Source: Cheilinus undulatus (Eukaryota; Chordata; Actinopteri; Labriformes; Labridae). From it: 64,000 nucleotides of DNA. Shown here piece by piece: positions 35,490 to 46,757 of the stretch; the first letter of the stretch is position 1, and each line of letters starts with the position of its first letter. The notes below the pieces were generated by a model. The model made no database searches, was not told the DNA's origin, and worked only from the letters and a program-made list of their open reading frames with translations. Location: positions 24,658,329-24,722,328 of the forward strand of contig NC_054877.1 of NCBI RefSeq assembly GCF_018320785.1. Direction: 5' to 3'. The translations under genes were made by a program, and so were the position numbers.

Positions 35490-37390
35490 TGAGAGGTGGA
35501 AAAAGTTCATGACTTTTGTAGTAAAGTAAAAGTACTATTACTATGGTTAAAATGGACTTAAGTTAAAGCACTGGTCTATTTCTTTTGTGAAGTTAAAGTA
35601 AAAGGTATTTAATTTAAAAGTACTCTTTAAGAACTGAGTACACATTGAGGAGTTGTAGAGTAAAATATGTTTTTTCATTATTGGTAAGATAAACAGGAAC
35701 ATATGTCTCCAACAAGGTTGTTCAGGTACAGTCACATCTCTACAGTGCCGTGAAAAAGTATTTGCCCCTTTCTGATTCCTCAGTTTTTTTTTTACATATT
35801 TATCACACAAAGTAAATGTTTCAGATCATCAAACCAATTTTTATATTTCACAAAGAAAACCCAAATAAATACAAAATGCAGTGTCTGAATGATTATCTAA
35901 TTTCTTAAGGGGGGAAAAAAATCCAAACCCATCTGGCCCTATGTGATAAAGTAATTGCCCCCCTTGTTAAATCATGAGTTAACTGTGATTCACCACAGTT
36001 CTTGGAGAGCTGAGTTCAGTTTCACTGGCTACACCCAGACCTGATTACCGCCAGATTTGTTGAATCAAGAAATCACTTAAAAAGAAGCTGTCAGACAAAG
36101 TGAAGTAGGCTACAAGATCTCAAAAAGAAATACATCATGCCATGATCCAAAGAAATTCAAGAAGAGATGAGAAACAAAGTGATTGAAATCTATCACTCTG
36201 GAAAAGGTTACAAAGCCATTTCCAAGGCTTTGGGACTCCAGCAAACCAAGGTCAGAGCCATTATGCACAAATAGAGAAAACTGGGAACAGTGGTGAATCT
36301 TCCCAGTAGTGGTCAGCCAACCAAAATGACTCCAAGAGTGCAGCGATGACTCATCCAGGAAGTCACAAAAGAACCCAGAACCACATCTGAAGACCTGCAG
36401 GCCTCACTGGCCTCAGTTAAGGTCAGAGTTCATGACTCAACCATAAGAAAGACACTGGGCAAAAATGGCATCATGGGAGAGTTCCAAGGCCAAAACCGCT
36501 GCTGACAAAAAAGAACACAAATGCTCATCTCACATTTTCCAAGAAACATCCCGATGATCCCCAAGACTTCTGGAGAACTATTCAGTGGACTGACAAGACA
36601 AAAGTTGAACTTTATGGAAGGTGTGTGGCCTGTTACATCTGGAGTAAAAAATAACACAGCATTTGATGAAAGATCATCATGCCAACAGTCAAACATGGTG
36701 GTGGCAGTGTGATGGTCTGGGGCTGCTTTGCTGCTTCAGGACCTGGACCACTTCCTGTGATTGATGGAACAATGAATTCTGCTGTCTACTGGAAAAATCC
36801 TGAAGATGAATGTCCGGCCATCAGTTTGTGCCCTCAAGCTCAAGCACTCCTGGGTTATGCAACAGGACAATGACCCGAAACATACCAGCAAGTCCACCTC
36901 TGAATGGCTCAAGAAAAACAAAATGAAGGTTTTGGAGTGGCCAAGTCAAAGTCTGGAACACCCTCCAATATGGCTGAATTAAAACAATTTTGCAAACAAG
37001 AGTGGGCCAAAATTCCTCTACAGTGATGCCAAAGACTCATCACCAATTACCACAAACATTTGATTTCAGTTATTGCTGCCAAGGGTGGCACAACCAGTTA
37101 TTAGGTTCAGGGGGCAATTACTTTTTCACATAGGGTCAGATAGGTTTGGATGTTTTTCCCCCCTTAAAAAATTAAATAATCATTCAGACACTGCATTTTG
37201 AATTTACTTGGGTTGTCTTTATGAAATATAAAAATTGGTTTGATGGTCCGAAACATTGAAGTGTGATAAATATGCAAAAAACTGAGGAATCAGAAAGAGA
37301 GCAAATACTTTTTCGCGGCACTGTAAAACTACAACTACACTTTTAAAGTGTTAAATATTTTGCCGTATTACAGAGCTGCAGTAACTTTTG
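35490..37390. repeat. ACTCAAGTAAAAGTA repeat split by a Tc1 insertion
   Basis: The left half (35490-35742) carries AGTAAAGTAAAAGTACTATT and then CTCCAACAAGGTTGTTCAGG, matching the copies at 14920 and 63188. The Tc1 element at 35743-37323 lies inside, and a short continuation follows to about 37390. The far right boundary is uncertain. Confidence 0.6.
35743..37323 (+). mobile_element. Tc1-like transposon, CAGTGCCGTGAAAAAG family, copy 1
   Basis: Both ends are present: CAGTGCCGTGAAAAAGTATT follows TA at 35741-35742, and AATACTTTTTCGCGGCACTG precedes TA at 37324-37325. The inverted repeats are about 200 bases long. The interior encodes the helix-turn-helix part near 36150-36270 and the GMNSA-type DDE core further on. 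The first acidic motif reads WTDKTKVEL, and the second is [15 protein letters not shown] near 36864. Sequence is missing just after WPSQS, removing the DLNPIE block with the catalytic Glu. The copy therefore cannot make active transposase but keeps both termini. Confidence 0.88.
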
Positions 37391-37745
37391 AAAATCTCTG
37401 GTAAGGTGGGTCTCCTCAGGCAAAAACAAAGCAGAGAGTGGACCTCATGGCAAGAAAATGCTGAATGATGGAGAATACAAACTATGTGTCCTTTAGGAAC
37501 ATCTAAAATCACAGGTGAGATAACTTCACTTATACTGCAAACGTGTCTAACATCAAAAACAACAGTCCACCAGAAACATGAACAAAAGAACTCCAGCAGG
37601 GATCACTGTACAACAGACTACATCCAAACACAACTAAAACACATGTAAACACTCTGCCCAAGGGCATGATGGGAAACTCTGCCCACATATCCCCCCAGAG
37701 TTGAAATCACAGTGGGCAGAGCCTCTATCAACTGACTCTTTACAG

Positions 37746-38416
37746 CAGTGATCATCAACTGGGGGCCATATCAGGCTTCCCAAAGCTCCCTGTCTGATCC
37801 CCAAAAAACTATTCAGGTATTGATAAGAAAAAGAATTTGCTGGTTTTAAGGTGTCCTTCATCTTTAAATCCCTAAAGCTATCAAAGCAACCCCAATACTA
37901 TCAAGAATGCATTTGTTTTATCAAGAATGATTGAACACTTGATTAGATTTTTACAGAAATCCATCTGTCAGCCATTATTGGTAAATATGATGCATAATGA
38001 ACACATGATTAGTCCATAATCAGCCTGGTCCTGATTATATCTGCATTTTCTTTGTCATCTTTTTACCCCAAGCTTTTGGAGAGTGCAATTCCTGTTTCCT
38101 TCATGTGTTTTTCACCGACTGGGCACAGCATGCTCTCATCAAATCCAGTAATGAGCACCCTGACAGCCTAGGGAATATGTAGTTAAAATACCTCAGTCAC
38201 CCCCTCATAGATGGCAGCTGTATAGGTGTCAGGGACTGATCTTACTGTTTATGCCTAAAAATTACATATGTTTAAAAGAAGAAAGAAATTCTAATTCAAC
38301 AAAGTGTTCATTAGATTATAACGTTTATTCTACTTTAGTTAATTTGAAAGCCTGGCCCCCAAAGAATCTGTCAAGGCAAATGCTGGCCCTTGTGCAAATG
38401 TATTTGATGACCCATG
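37746..38416. mobile_element. hAT-like MITE with 8-bp target duplication
   Basis: The element starts CAGTGATCATCAACTGG and ends TGATGACCCATG, an imperfect inverse. CTTTACAG (37738-37745) and TTTTACAG (38417-38424) flank it, matching 7 of 8 as expected for an old hAT duplication. The text just inside both ends (GGGGGCCATATCAGG; CTGGCCCCCAAAG) is also related. No coding capacity is seen. Confidence 0.68.
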
Positions 38417-38507
38417 TTTTACAGAGATGAACTAACACTGGTGGAGCAACACTATTAAATAACTCCAACACTGAAGGCCATTTCACTCAGAATGGAGTTA
38501 AAATCAT

Positions 38508-40022
38508 AACAGTCATAAACATTTTTGTTTGTTTTTCAATTAAACTCATGTATGGTATTGTGTCTCAGGGCTCTCTGGATCACTGATATCAGTCTCAGAC
38601 ACCTTTGATAATTAGTTTGCCAGGTGAGCCTAATTAAAACTACTTCAGAAGGACATTCCACATTATTAAGCAGGCCACAGGTTTCAAGCAATATGGGAAA
38701 GAAAAAGGATCTCCCTGCTGATGAAAAGCATCAAATATTGCAATGCCTTGGACAAGGTATGAAAATATTAGATATTTCAGGAAAACTTAAGTGTGACCAT
38801 TGTACTGTGAAGGAATTTGTGGCTGATTCAGAGCGCAGACAAGTTCGTGCAGATAAAGGCATAATGAGGAAGGTTTCTGCCAGACAAATTCTCGGGCTTA
38901 AGAGAGCAGCTGCTAAAATGCCATTACAAAGCAGCAAACAGGTATTTGAAGCTGCTGGTGCCTCTGGAGTCCCACCAACCTCAAGGTGTAGGATCCTCCA
39001 GAAGCCTGCAGTGGTGTATAAACCTAGTATCCAGACACCCCTAACCAATGTCCACAAGCAGAAATGGTTGCAGTGGTCCAAGAAATACATGAAGACTCAT
39101 TTTCTAACAGTCTTGTTTACTGATGAGTGCCGTGCAACCCTGAATGGTCCAGATGGATGGAGTAGTGGATGGTTGGTGGATGGCCACCATGTCCCAACAA
39201 GGCTGCCACGTCAGCAAGGAGATGGTGGAGTCATGTTTTGGGCTGGAATCACAGGGAGAGAGCTGGTAGGTCCCTGAAGGTGTGAACATGACCTCGGCAA
39301 AGTACATAGAGTTTCTGACTGACCACTTTCTTCCATGGTACAAAAAGAAGAACTGTGCCTTCCATAGCAAAATTATCTTCATGCATGACAATTCACCATC
39401 TCATACAGCAAAGAATACTTCTGTGTCATTGGCTGCTATGGGCATAAAAGGAGAGGAACTCATAGTGTGGCCCCCATCCTCCCCTGACCTCAACCCTATT
39501 GAGAACCTTTGGAGCATCCTCAAGCAAAACATCTATGAGGTGGGAGGCAGTTCACATCGAAACAGCAGCTCTGGGAGGCTATTCTGACATCTTGCAAAGA
39601 AATTCAAGCAGAAACTCTCCAAAAACTCACAAGTTCAATGGATGCAAGAATTGTGAAGGCGATATCAAAGAAAGGCTCCTATGTTAACATGTTACTTGGC
39701 CTGTTAAGATGTTTTTGATTGAAATAGCTTTTGATTTCAGGAAATATGACCTCCTAATGCTGCGAATTCAACACATGACCATTTTCAGATCTTTACAACC
39801 TATAAAATGTTTTGAAACTCTGTTGTGCATAATAATATGGAACAGTGCATTTTGAGTTTTTTTTATTCAAGAAAAAAATAGTTATCACTGGGAGCTGTGT
39901 TCAATAAAATCTGAATAATTCTCTAACGGTTGATTACCTGAAAATTATATTGACTGTCATTTGCAGCAATATCTAAGAAAATCAAAGAAAAAAATATTTG
40001 CATAATAATTTGGAACACGGTG
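38508..40022 (+). mobile_element. Tc1/mariner transposon, DD37E (TRT-like)
   Basis: The transposase starts MGKKKDLPADEKHQILQCLG at 38693 and stays open to 39277 (VLFTDECRATLNGPDGW holds the first catalytic Asp). It resumes in another frame from 39282, with FMHDNSPSHTAKNT and SPDLNPIENLWSILKQ. Between the second Asp (HDN) and the Glu (PIE) there are 37 residues, rather than the 34 of ordinary Tc1. That spacing defines the TRT/DD37E group known from vertebrates. A short deletion near 39268 shifts the frame, and a second shift follows NIYEVG. The right end TTGCATAATAATTTGGAACA is kept. The matching left terminal repeat is missing, so the copy is immobile. The high coding preservation suggests moderate age. 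Confidence 0.88.
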
Positions 40023-40027
40023 CAGTC

Positions 40028-40205
40028 AGTAGAGCTGGAGAAAGTACACGAGTGTTGTACTCAAGTAAAAGTAACAGATACCCTGGTTAAAATGTACTTA
40101 AGTGGAAATAAAAGGACTGATTTCAAAATGTACTCAAAATGTACAAGTACGCTAAAAAACTACTCAATTACAGTAATTTAAGTAAATATTTTAGTTACTT
40201 TACAC
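40028..40205 (+). repeat. ACTCAAGTAAAAGTA repeat, short copy
   Basis: GTACTCAAGTAAAAGTAACA and GTACTTAAGTGGAAATAAAA, followed by CTACTCAATTACAGTAATTT, mark a nearly complete short unit of the family also seen at 14920, 35490 and 63188. It directly follows the TRT-like element. Confidence 0.65.
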
Positions 40206-40827
40206 CCTTGAATATGAGATAGTCTGAGGAGAAGAACAAACACAAATGCAGAGAGACATAGTGAAGAAAGACACTGTATAAGCACATCATTTAGATCTTA
40301 TTTAGTCTGATTAGTTTATAGTCTGAAGAAAGCTCAAAGAGCCAGCCATCTGGGCCCTGCAGGATCTGTCCTCTGCAGGCCTCGCCTCCGAGGCTCCCCT
40401 CTCTGTCTGACAGAGGAGATGTGGCATAGCGAGCACCCCTGGTGCAGCACTGAGGAGAAGGAGACGGGGGATGCTGCTGGAATGACTAGAGCATTTGGGG
40501 TTTGGACATGTGCTAACCCTAAGGGACGGATATGCACGTGTTTTTTAAGTTCAAGCGCATTCCTTTTTATCCAAAAATTTTCCCGTCTTCCAAAACACAC
40601 AGATGGTCCAAAGCGAAGCATTAATAAATGAATGTTCCTCTAAAGTCAATTAGAGTTTACGTTCCTAGACAGTTGGTGGATTTACAAACAACACTCATTC
40701 ATGAAGAAATGACATACAGACCTTTAATATGAATAAATGTTATGAACTACAAATGTTATGCTATTATGCCCTTAATGTTACTTCAACTAAGATAATATTT
40801 TATTATATTTCATGTTAAATAGACAAG

Positions 40828-40876
40828 TCTTTTAAATTCTCACCATTCACGTTTTGAATGGTGAGAATTTAAAAGA
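40828..40876. repeat. Perfect 22-bp inverted repeat, 5-base loop
   Basis: The arm at 40828-40849 (TCTTTTAAATTCTCACCATT and two more bases) is exactly complementary to 40855-40876, around the loop CGTTT. No coding or known element surrounds it. Confidence 0.9.
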
Positions 40877-42950
40877 TTACAAAAAAATCTTCCTTGGTTT
40901 AAAAAAAAAACCTCATTTAAATTTATGGATCTTCTTAGAAAAATACATATGCAGCAATGTCAACGTATTCCCCAACAATAGTCTATTTATTGTTCCTCAG
41001 TAAAATAAATGAATATAAATAATAAAATCTACAGTTTTCACAAACAGTTGATCAGTCTTTGAAAGTGTTTTGACATTTCTGAACAGCCAAAGTAAAAAAA
41101 AAATGCACAAATGCATTGAGTCTATGACTTTCTAGTTCGGAAAACGTTCCTATGTCCTCGGACATCTCAGGCTACTCTAGCTTTGGGAAACCATGGTTCA
41201 TGCTGATAAATATTGATTGGACTGCCGAGAGCCAGGAAAATATAACTGCATTCCCCTGTGAGACATTGTTTGACATTGCTGTTGTCACAAGGACTGGCAT
41301 CATGTGACAGCCAAATAGGAGTGTTTAATATTCATTAGGTCAGAGTTATATTTAATGGTTAGTGTAAAAAAAGATCTGATTTTTTTATTCCTGGTCACAT
41401 CTGTGGTTAAGAACAGCTATGAAAAACACAACGTGACAGCTGACAAACATGACGACAAACTTGATGGGCTTAAAGGACAAAATTATTTAGTGAAAATTTT
41501 CAAAACTTTTTTGGAGGGGGGGTCAACTGAAATTTGTTTAAGTATGTATTAATTAAAAAAAATTGAAATCAAATATTGTTTTATTCCCAGACTGTTTCAC
41601 CTTTCAGAGGTCACTAGGAGCTGTGAGGGTTTGAAGTGATGCAACACGGAGGAGTGAACATCTCAACAACTCTCCTTGGCCACCACCAATGTCATCACAA
41701 GAGTTTTAGCCTCATGTATTTACTGAACAAAGTTGATGCGAGCAGACTGGGGGCTGTGGAGGTCTGTCTTTACGTAACAGGATAAGCTCCGACCATGTGA
41801 CTTCGAAGTCCCCCCCCACCCCAAGAGAAAAGAGTGACACAAAACAACAGAGCAAAAACATGCAACTCGGTGCTCCTCAGACTCCTCCTTTCTTTCTCCC
41901 ATCCTTTCTTCATCTTCATACTATCATTAAGCGGCTCTCGCCAGGCTGTGAGGGGCTATCCCATAGGCAGCCTGAGAGTGGTGGCAGTCCCATCTCATTT
42001 GCTCATTTTTCTCCCAGTTTCTCAGCTGAGCCTATCCTACCCTGGGGCAGAATGCGTCCCGTGCCAGTTTTTCTAAGGCTGGACTCCACTGAAGCCACTG
42101 AGATGAAAAGCCTTGAGGTGGATGCCAACAACTTCCCTCAGCCAGGGCTCTGCGTCTCCCACATATACAAGCTAAGAAACTTGTTTGAGTGTGCGATGCA
42201 CTGTTAAAACATCACACTCACTGAAACAAAAAAAACTGCTTTAAATGTGGCTGTAAGTTGCTCAAAATAAAGCCATTTCCATCCACAAATAACAAACACA
42301 ACCTTCTTTTAATGTTAATCGAAAGTGATATAAGAATACACCTTTAAAAAACAAGTCTGAGTAATATAAGAGATAAAGTCCTCATCTCCAGTCATCTGAA
42401 CCTCCCCTACAGTTGTAAGCTTGTATGAATTAATTAACATACATAGAAAAAGGTTTTTTTAATAGGCTATTTTTCATTGTAAAGAGCCTGCTTTCTTTTA
42501 TGTAATAAATAGCCTTGAAATAATGCAATAAAGCAGGTAATTTTAAATCACAATTACTACAACTAAATAAAAAGCTTCATCATCTGACCCTTACGCTGAA
42601 CATCAAGGTCAAATTTTATCTCCTTTTTCCAAAAAAGAGTGGGACTTCAATTAAAGTCATCAGCTCTTATAATATTTTGCTATAATAACAAGTCTTATAG
42701 GAGCTTACAGTTACTATCAGTTCACAGAAAAGTAGTTAACATGGAGGAAGTATGGTTTTGTTCAGCAGGTTGCACCGGCATTGTTGATGATAACGGGCTG
42801 TGGGCTAAGAGATGCCTGAGGTCATTATGATCAGCCTTTGGTCAGAGCTAACATTACCTTTAAACATTACATTTAAATACATTTTCCATTAGGAAGAGAC
42901 TAGACTAAGACTAGCCTAGATAGGTCTTTGATGATAAAACTCTGACAAAA

Positions 42951-42998
42951 ATTTTACTAATTTTAGTGTTTCATCAAGAACACTAAAATTAGTAAAAT
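42951..42998. repeat. Perfect 20-bp inverted repeat, 8-base loop
   Basis: ATTTTACTAATTTTAGTGTT (42951-42970) is exactly complementary to 42979-42998, around the loop TCATCAAG. Confidence 0.9.
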
Positions 42999-43414
42999 GT
43001 TAGTGCTGGACTGCTGGACATTCAAAATCCATGATATTTTCCCACTGAGCATATAAGGTGTGTCAATATTTTCACCAGAGTTTTTTTTTAACACTGGTCG
43101 TGGGATCTACTCCAGGTCTCGGCGGCGTTTGAAAAAAGTTTGTAAAACATTGACCCTGTGGTGCACAATCAAACTCTAAATGACAAACTGGGCTTTAAGA
43201 ATATGTGTGCAGCAGTAGTTTCACTTAAATTTTAAAAAGTTATGGGATTGTAGATAAAGATCTTTATTTAACACCCAGTAAACAATGAGTAAGACTTTAA
43301 ACTTGTTCTCTATAATCACTCTGTGACAGTAATCTTCAAACTATTCACATATTTACAAAAAAGTTCTTTGGCTTCTTTGTGTTAGCTGTATTTGAGTCGT
43401 TATTCATAGCAGTC

Positions 43415-43455
43415 CCTGTTTCTGCAGTGACACAGAGGGCCACTGCAGAAACAGG
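43415..43455. repeat. Perfect 15-bp inverted repeat, 11-base loop
   Basis: CCTGTTTCTGCAGTG (43415-43429) is exactly complementary to CACTGCAGAAACAGG (43441-43455). Confidence 0.9.
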
Positions 43456-45302
43456 CTCTCTCTTTCTCTCCACGTCAAGCTATTCTATACGATGTGACAT
43501 GCGCAGTTTGACAAAGTATGACACAGCAATCGGACAAACTGGTTATCACAGCTTGTCACAATACATTGTGGGATACAAGGAAGCAGACACAAATAAAAAA
43601 TGGCTTTAAAATGGCTTGAAAAAAGGATGAAAAGACGTTCAGTGTTTGAGTTCTTGGTGTGGATTTAATCTTTGAAGACTGTGGAAAGTCCTCCAAGTTC
43701 CAGGCAAGCTACAAAAGCTTCTGTAAGGGCTACAAAGGCATGTATAGCGTTGTTAGAATGGTGCAGCAGAGGGCTTCAGGAGGGAAAAAAGTAAGTGGCT
43801 ACGATTTATGGTTCAAAAGTTATTTAACTTTGAATAACCTGTCTTTTCTTGTTGTATAAAACATTATCTTAGAGAGTTTAAGTTTTTTAAATTTATATAA
43901 ATTTTAGTCCAGTATTATTGACTAAAACTAGACCAATTATTTTTTATCAACTGAAACACTAAAAATGACAAAAATGTGACTAACAGTCGTGAAATTTTAA
44001 TCAAAGATTAAGACTAAATTTTATCAGCTACCAAAATCACCTCCACTATCGATGCAAATTAGCAATGGAATTTGCAAATATTACCTTCAATGCAAGTGAT
44101 GTTGTGCTAAAGTGGATAACAAACTGAGCAAATTCCCTCAAATTTCATTATTTCTGTGTTTCAATCTCTCTCTTTCAGTCACTAAGAAACACTTGAACTA
44201 ATGCCAGTGTTTTTAAAATGTGACATACAACTCATGTTGACTGGATTATAATTTTAAATGCTCATCTCATGGGCATTCAAAATGTTCAAAGAGAAATGCA
44301 GAAAGATATGAGAGAGTTAAGCACCTCTGCTTATTCTTAACACCAGGACCATGCAGTTAAAACTTGATGTTGATGTTATTGGATGTTTTGTTTTTTTATT
44401 AAGTTAATTATAAAGGAGAAAGATTAAAAAAAAATTTACTGATAGCCCGAAGTAGCTGAAATTGGTAAACACATTAAATTTAATATCAATAAAGGGAACC
44501 TTAGCAAAAAGGTGTTTTGCTTTTTTAAGAAAACAACTCAAAGGTGAATTCTTATGTAATTATATACTGTAATAAATTATACTGTAATAACATACATTAA
44601 TTTTTATTGTTCTCCCTGTAATAATTTCTTCACTCCAACTGTAAAAGTGGTGAATTCCAATACAAAACCACCCCTCCAAATAAACAAAATAAGAGCGCTT
44701 TGCTTACAGAGCTGGAGGGGTTTAATCTTTGACATTATCTTGTCTTAACTGGCTATGTCACAGGCTTATCTTGGGCAGGCCCAAAGGAGCAGCAGACCTA
44801 GTCAGGGTCATTTGGACTAGCAGAGATATGTTTACTGCTGCTCCTTCCTTCCAGACGCCTTTGTGCTATTGCCCTTCTCCAACTCAGTGAACTCCAGACA
44901 CTGGTAGCAACGCTGCAGGATCCCCTCTGATAACAGCAGCAGAATCCTCTTTCTGGTTATGCAACAACAGCTCTGATCAAAATGCACGTTTATGAATAAT
45001 GTAAAATGAAGCTCTTAACTCATGCCATGTTTAGAAATAAAACGCTTAACCTGGGAAAATTACAAAGAAAGAACTAGTTATTGAGCAAAAAGCATTGATT
45101 AGAAAAAAAAAGATCTACAACCTTTGAAATCATTAGTTGATGTTATAAAAATGTTACTCATGCCGTTGCCCACATTCACTGAAAAAACAAGGCACAAGCT
45201 AAAAGATATAAAATAACCCATATAGTATTTATGACATGCATGTTTGCTCTCCTACAGTTGTGTGGTTTATGCCTGCACTCATTTGTCAGTGGATGTTTTT
45301 AT

Positions 45303-45316
45303 CCACTAGATGGCAC
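45303..45316 (+). promoter_or_regulatory. CTCF-like core motif in the gene desert
   Basis: CCACTAGATGGCAC fits the CTCF core consensus CCASYAGRKGGCRS at every position. It lies between GJC2 and CYP8B1, where an insulator would be plausible. A motif match is not proof of binding. Confidence 0.4.
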
Positions 45317-46675
45317 TAATGCTTCTAACCATCACTGGCTCCTCATGAACTTTCACAAACGTGTTGAAAACCTTGACTTCACTGAAACTATTGGAGGTTA
45401 ATGACCTGTCTAGACTGTTTTGACCTAGTCAGCAAATAACAGCTCTGATACTGGGAGCAATGACCTGGCTGATCCCGGAACTAAAAAAACACGACTAAGC
45501 ATGAACCACACATGAGTAAAGTACTTGAAGGCATTCAGATTTACTGGAAATTCCAATGTTTATTACAACCAAAGTATTTCAGTGGGGTTGAATGATACTA
45601 GGTTTCATTGCTGCTAATGTTGCCATTGTGTCTTTTACTTCAGTGATGGAGTGATGTGTTTATTCAAACAGTTTCAAATCCTTTCAGGGGTATCATCAAA
45701 TCAAACTTGAGATAATCTTTTTCATATCAATGGTTCTGATAGAGCTTTGGTCTTCTGCATCCTAGGCAGCCCCTTTAAATTTAGAGTATGTAAGTTCCAC
45801 CGAGGGGCTCAGGATCATAATAGCAACAAACAATGACAAGCAATCTCCAAACCCTTTGGCAGTCATCGTCTATCTCAGACAGTTATTCCCCTGGGACCAG
45901 TGAAACCAAAGGTAAGTGATAAATGTCACAAGATTTCCTTTTCCATGTGGTGTTAACATGTGTAACACAAAGGCTGTTGATTCTTTATTCCTGGAGAACT
46001 GCCATTCATCAGCTGAGTCAGTCCCACAGTAGAATGTACATAAGATACCATGGCTTTACTCATGCTCACTTCAGCAGTATAATCCTAAAAGCAACTAATT
46101 TCACTTTCAATTTGATTTTTTAAGAATTAAGGGAAACTAAAACTAAAATAAAAAGATCATGCTGCAGACTTATAGAAAGTCATTTTAGGTATTTCCTTAT
46201 GAGTAGAAGAAAACTTTTAAATTGCACTTTTTTTTCTTCTTAACTTTGATTCCCTTACAACCTGAAACACTTCAAAAAGTCACACCAAACTGCTGTTTGG
46301 GTTTATACAGTGTCAAGCAAATCTGTAGATCAAGTTACAATGTTTGATATATGATTGGATTGTTAGCTGCACTTTTATGCAGGTACTTGTTTACAGGGAC
46401 ACATAAACCATCTTAAGAATACAGCTGAGGGGAGCTCACAAATGTAACCCAGAGTACTCATAGTGAAAATCACAGCCCTTGAGTACAGATTCTACATCTC
46501 CATGTAGATGCTGTAAATGGAGAGTAGATGTTGAGTAAAGATGTGGTGCTCAGCTTTGCACACCTCCACTAAATTAACCACTCTGTCCAACAAAACCTCC
46601 ACCTTATAAGGTTTATTCAATAAACAGTAAAGAACTGTTTTGTGTCATTGATGAATTTCAAATAATTGAGGAATT

Positions 46676-46757
46676 AAGCTATTAAAAGTGGCCTTCCTGG
46701 TTAATTCTGCAAGTAATCTTAGAATGCTTTGCCAGAAAGGCCACCTTTAACAGCTTT
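46676..46757. repeat. Imperfect palindromic element
   Basis: AAGCTATTAAAAGTGGCCTT at the left and AAAGGCCACCTTTAACAGCT at the right pair over about 27 bases with a few mismatches around a loop of about 26 bases. It may be a small MITE or solo transposon end. Confidence 0.6.

Noticed and set aside
40334-40621. 95-codon minus-strand frame and a plus-strand partner
   Set aside because: Mixed composition but no family resemblance and no exon-like borders.
41797-42207. 136-codon plus-strand frame rich in Pro and Ser
   Set aside because: Starts after a C-run, has no recognisable domain and no conserved pattern. Treated as chance.
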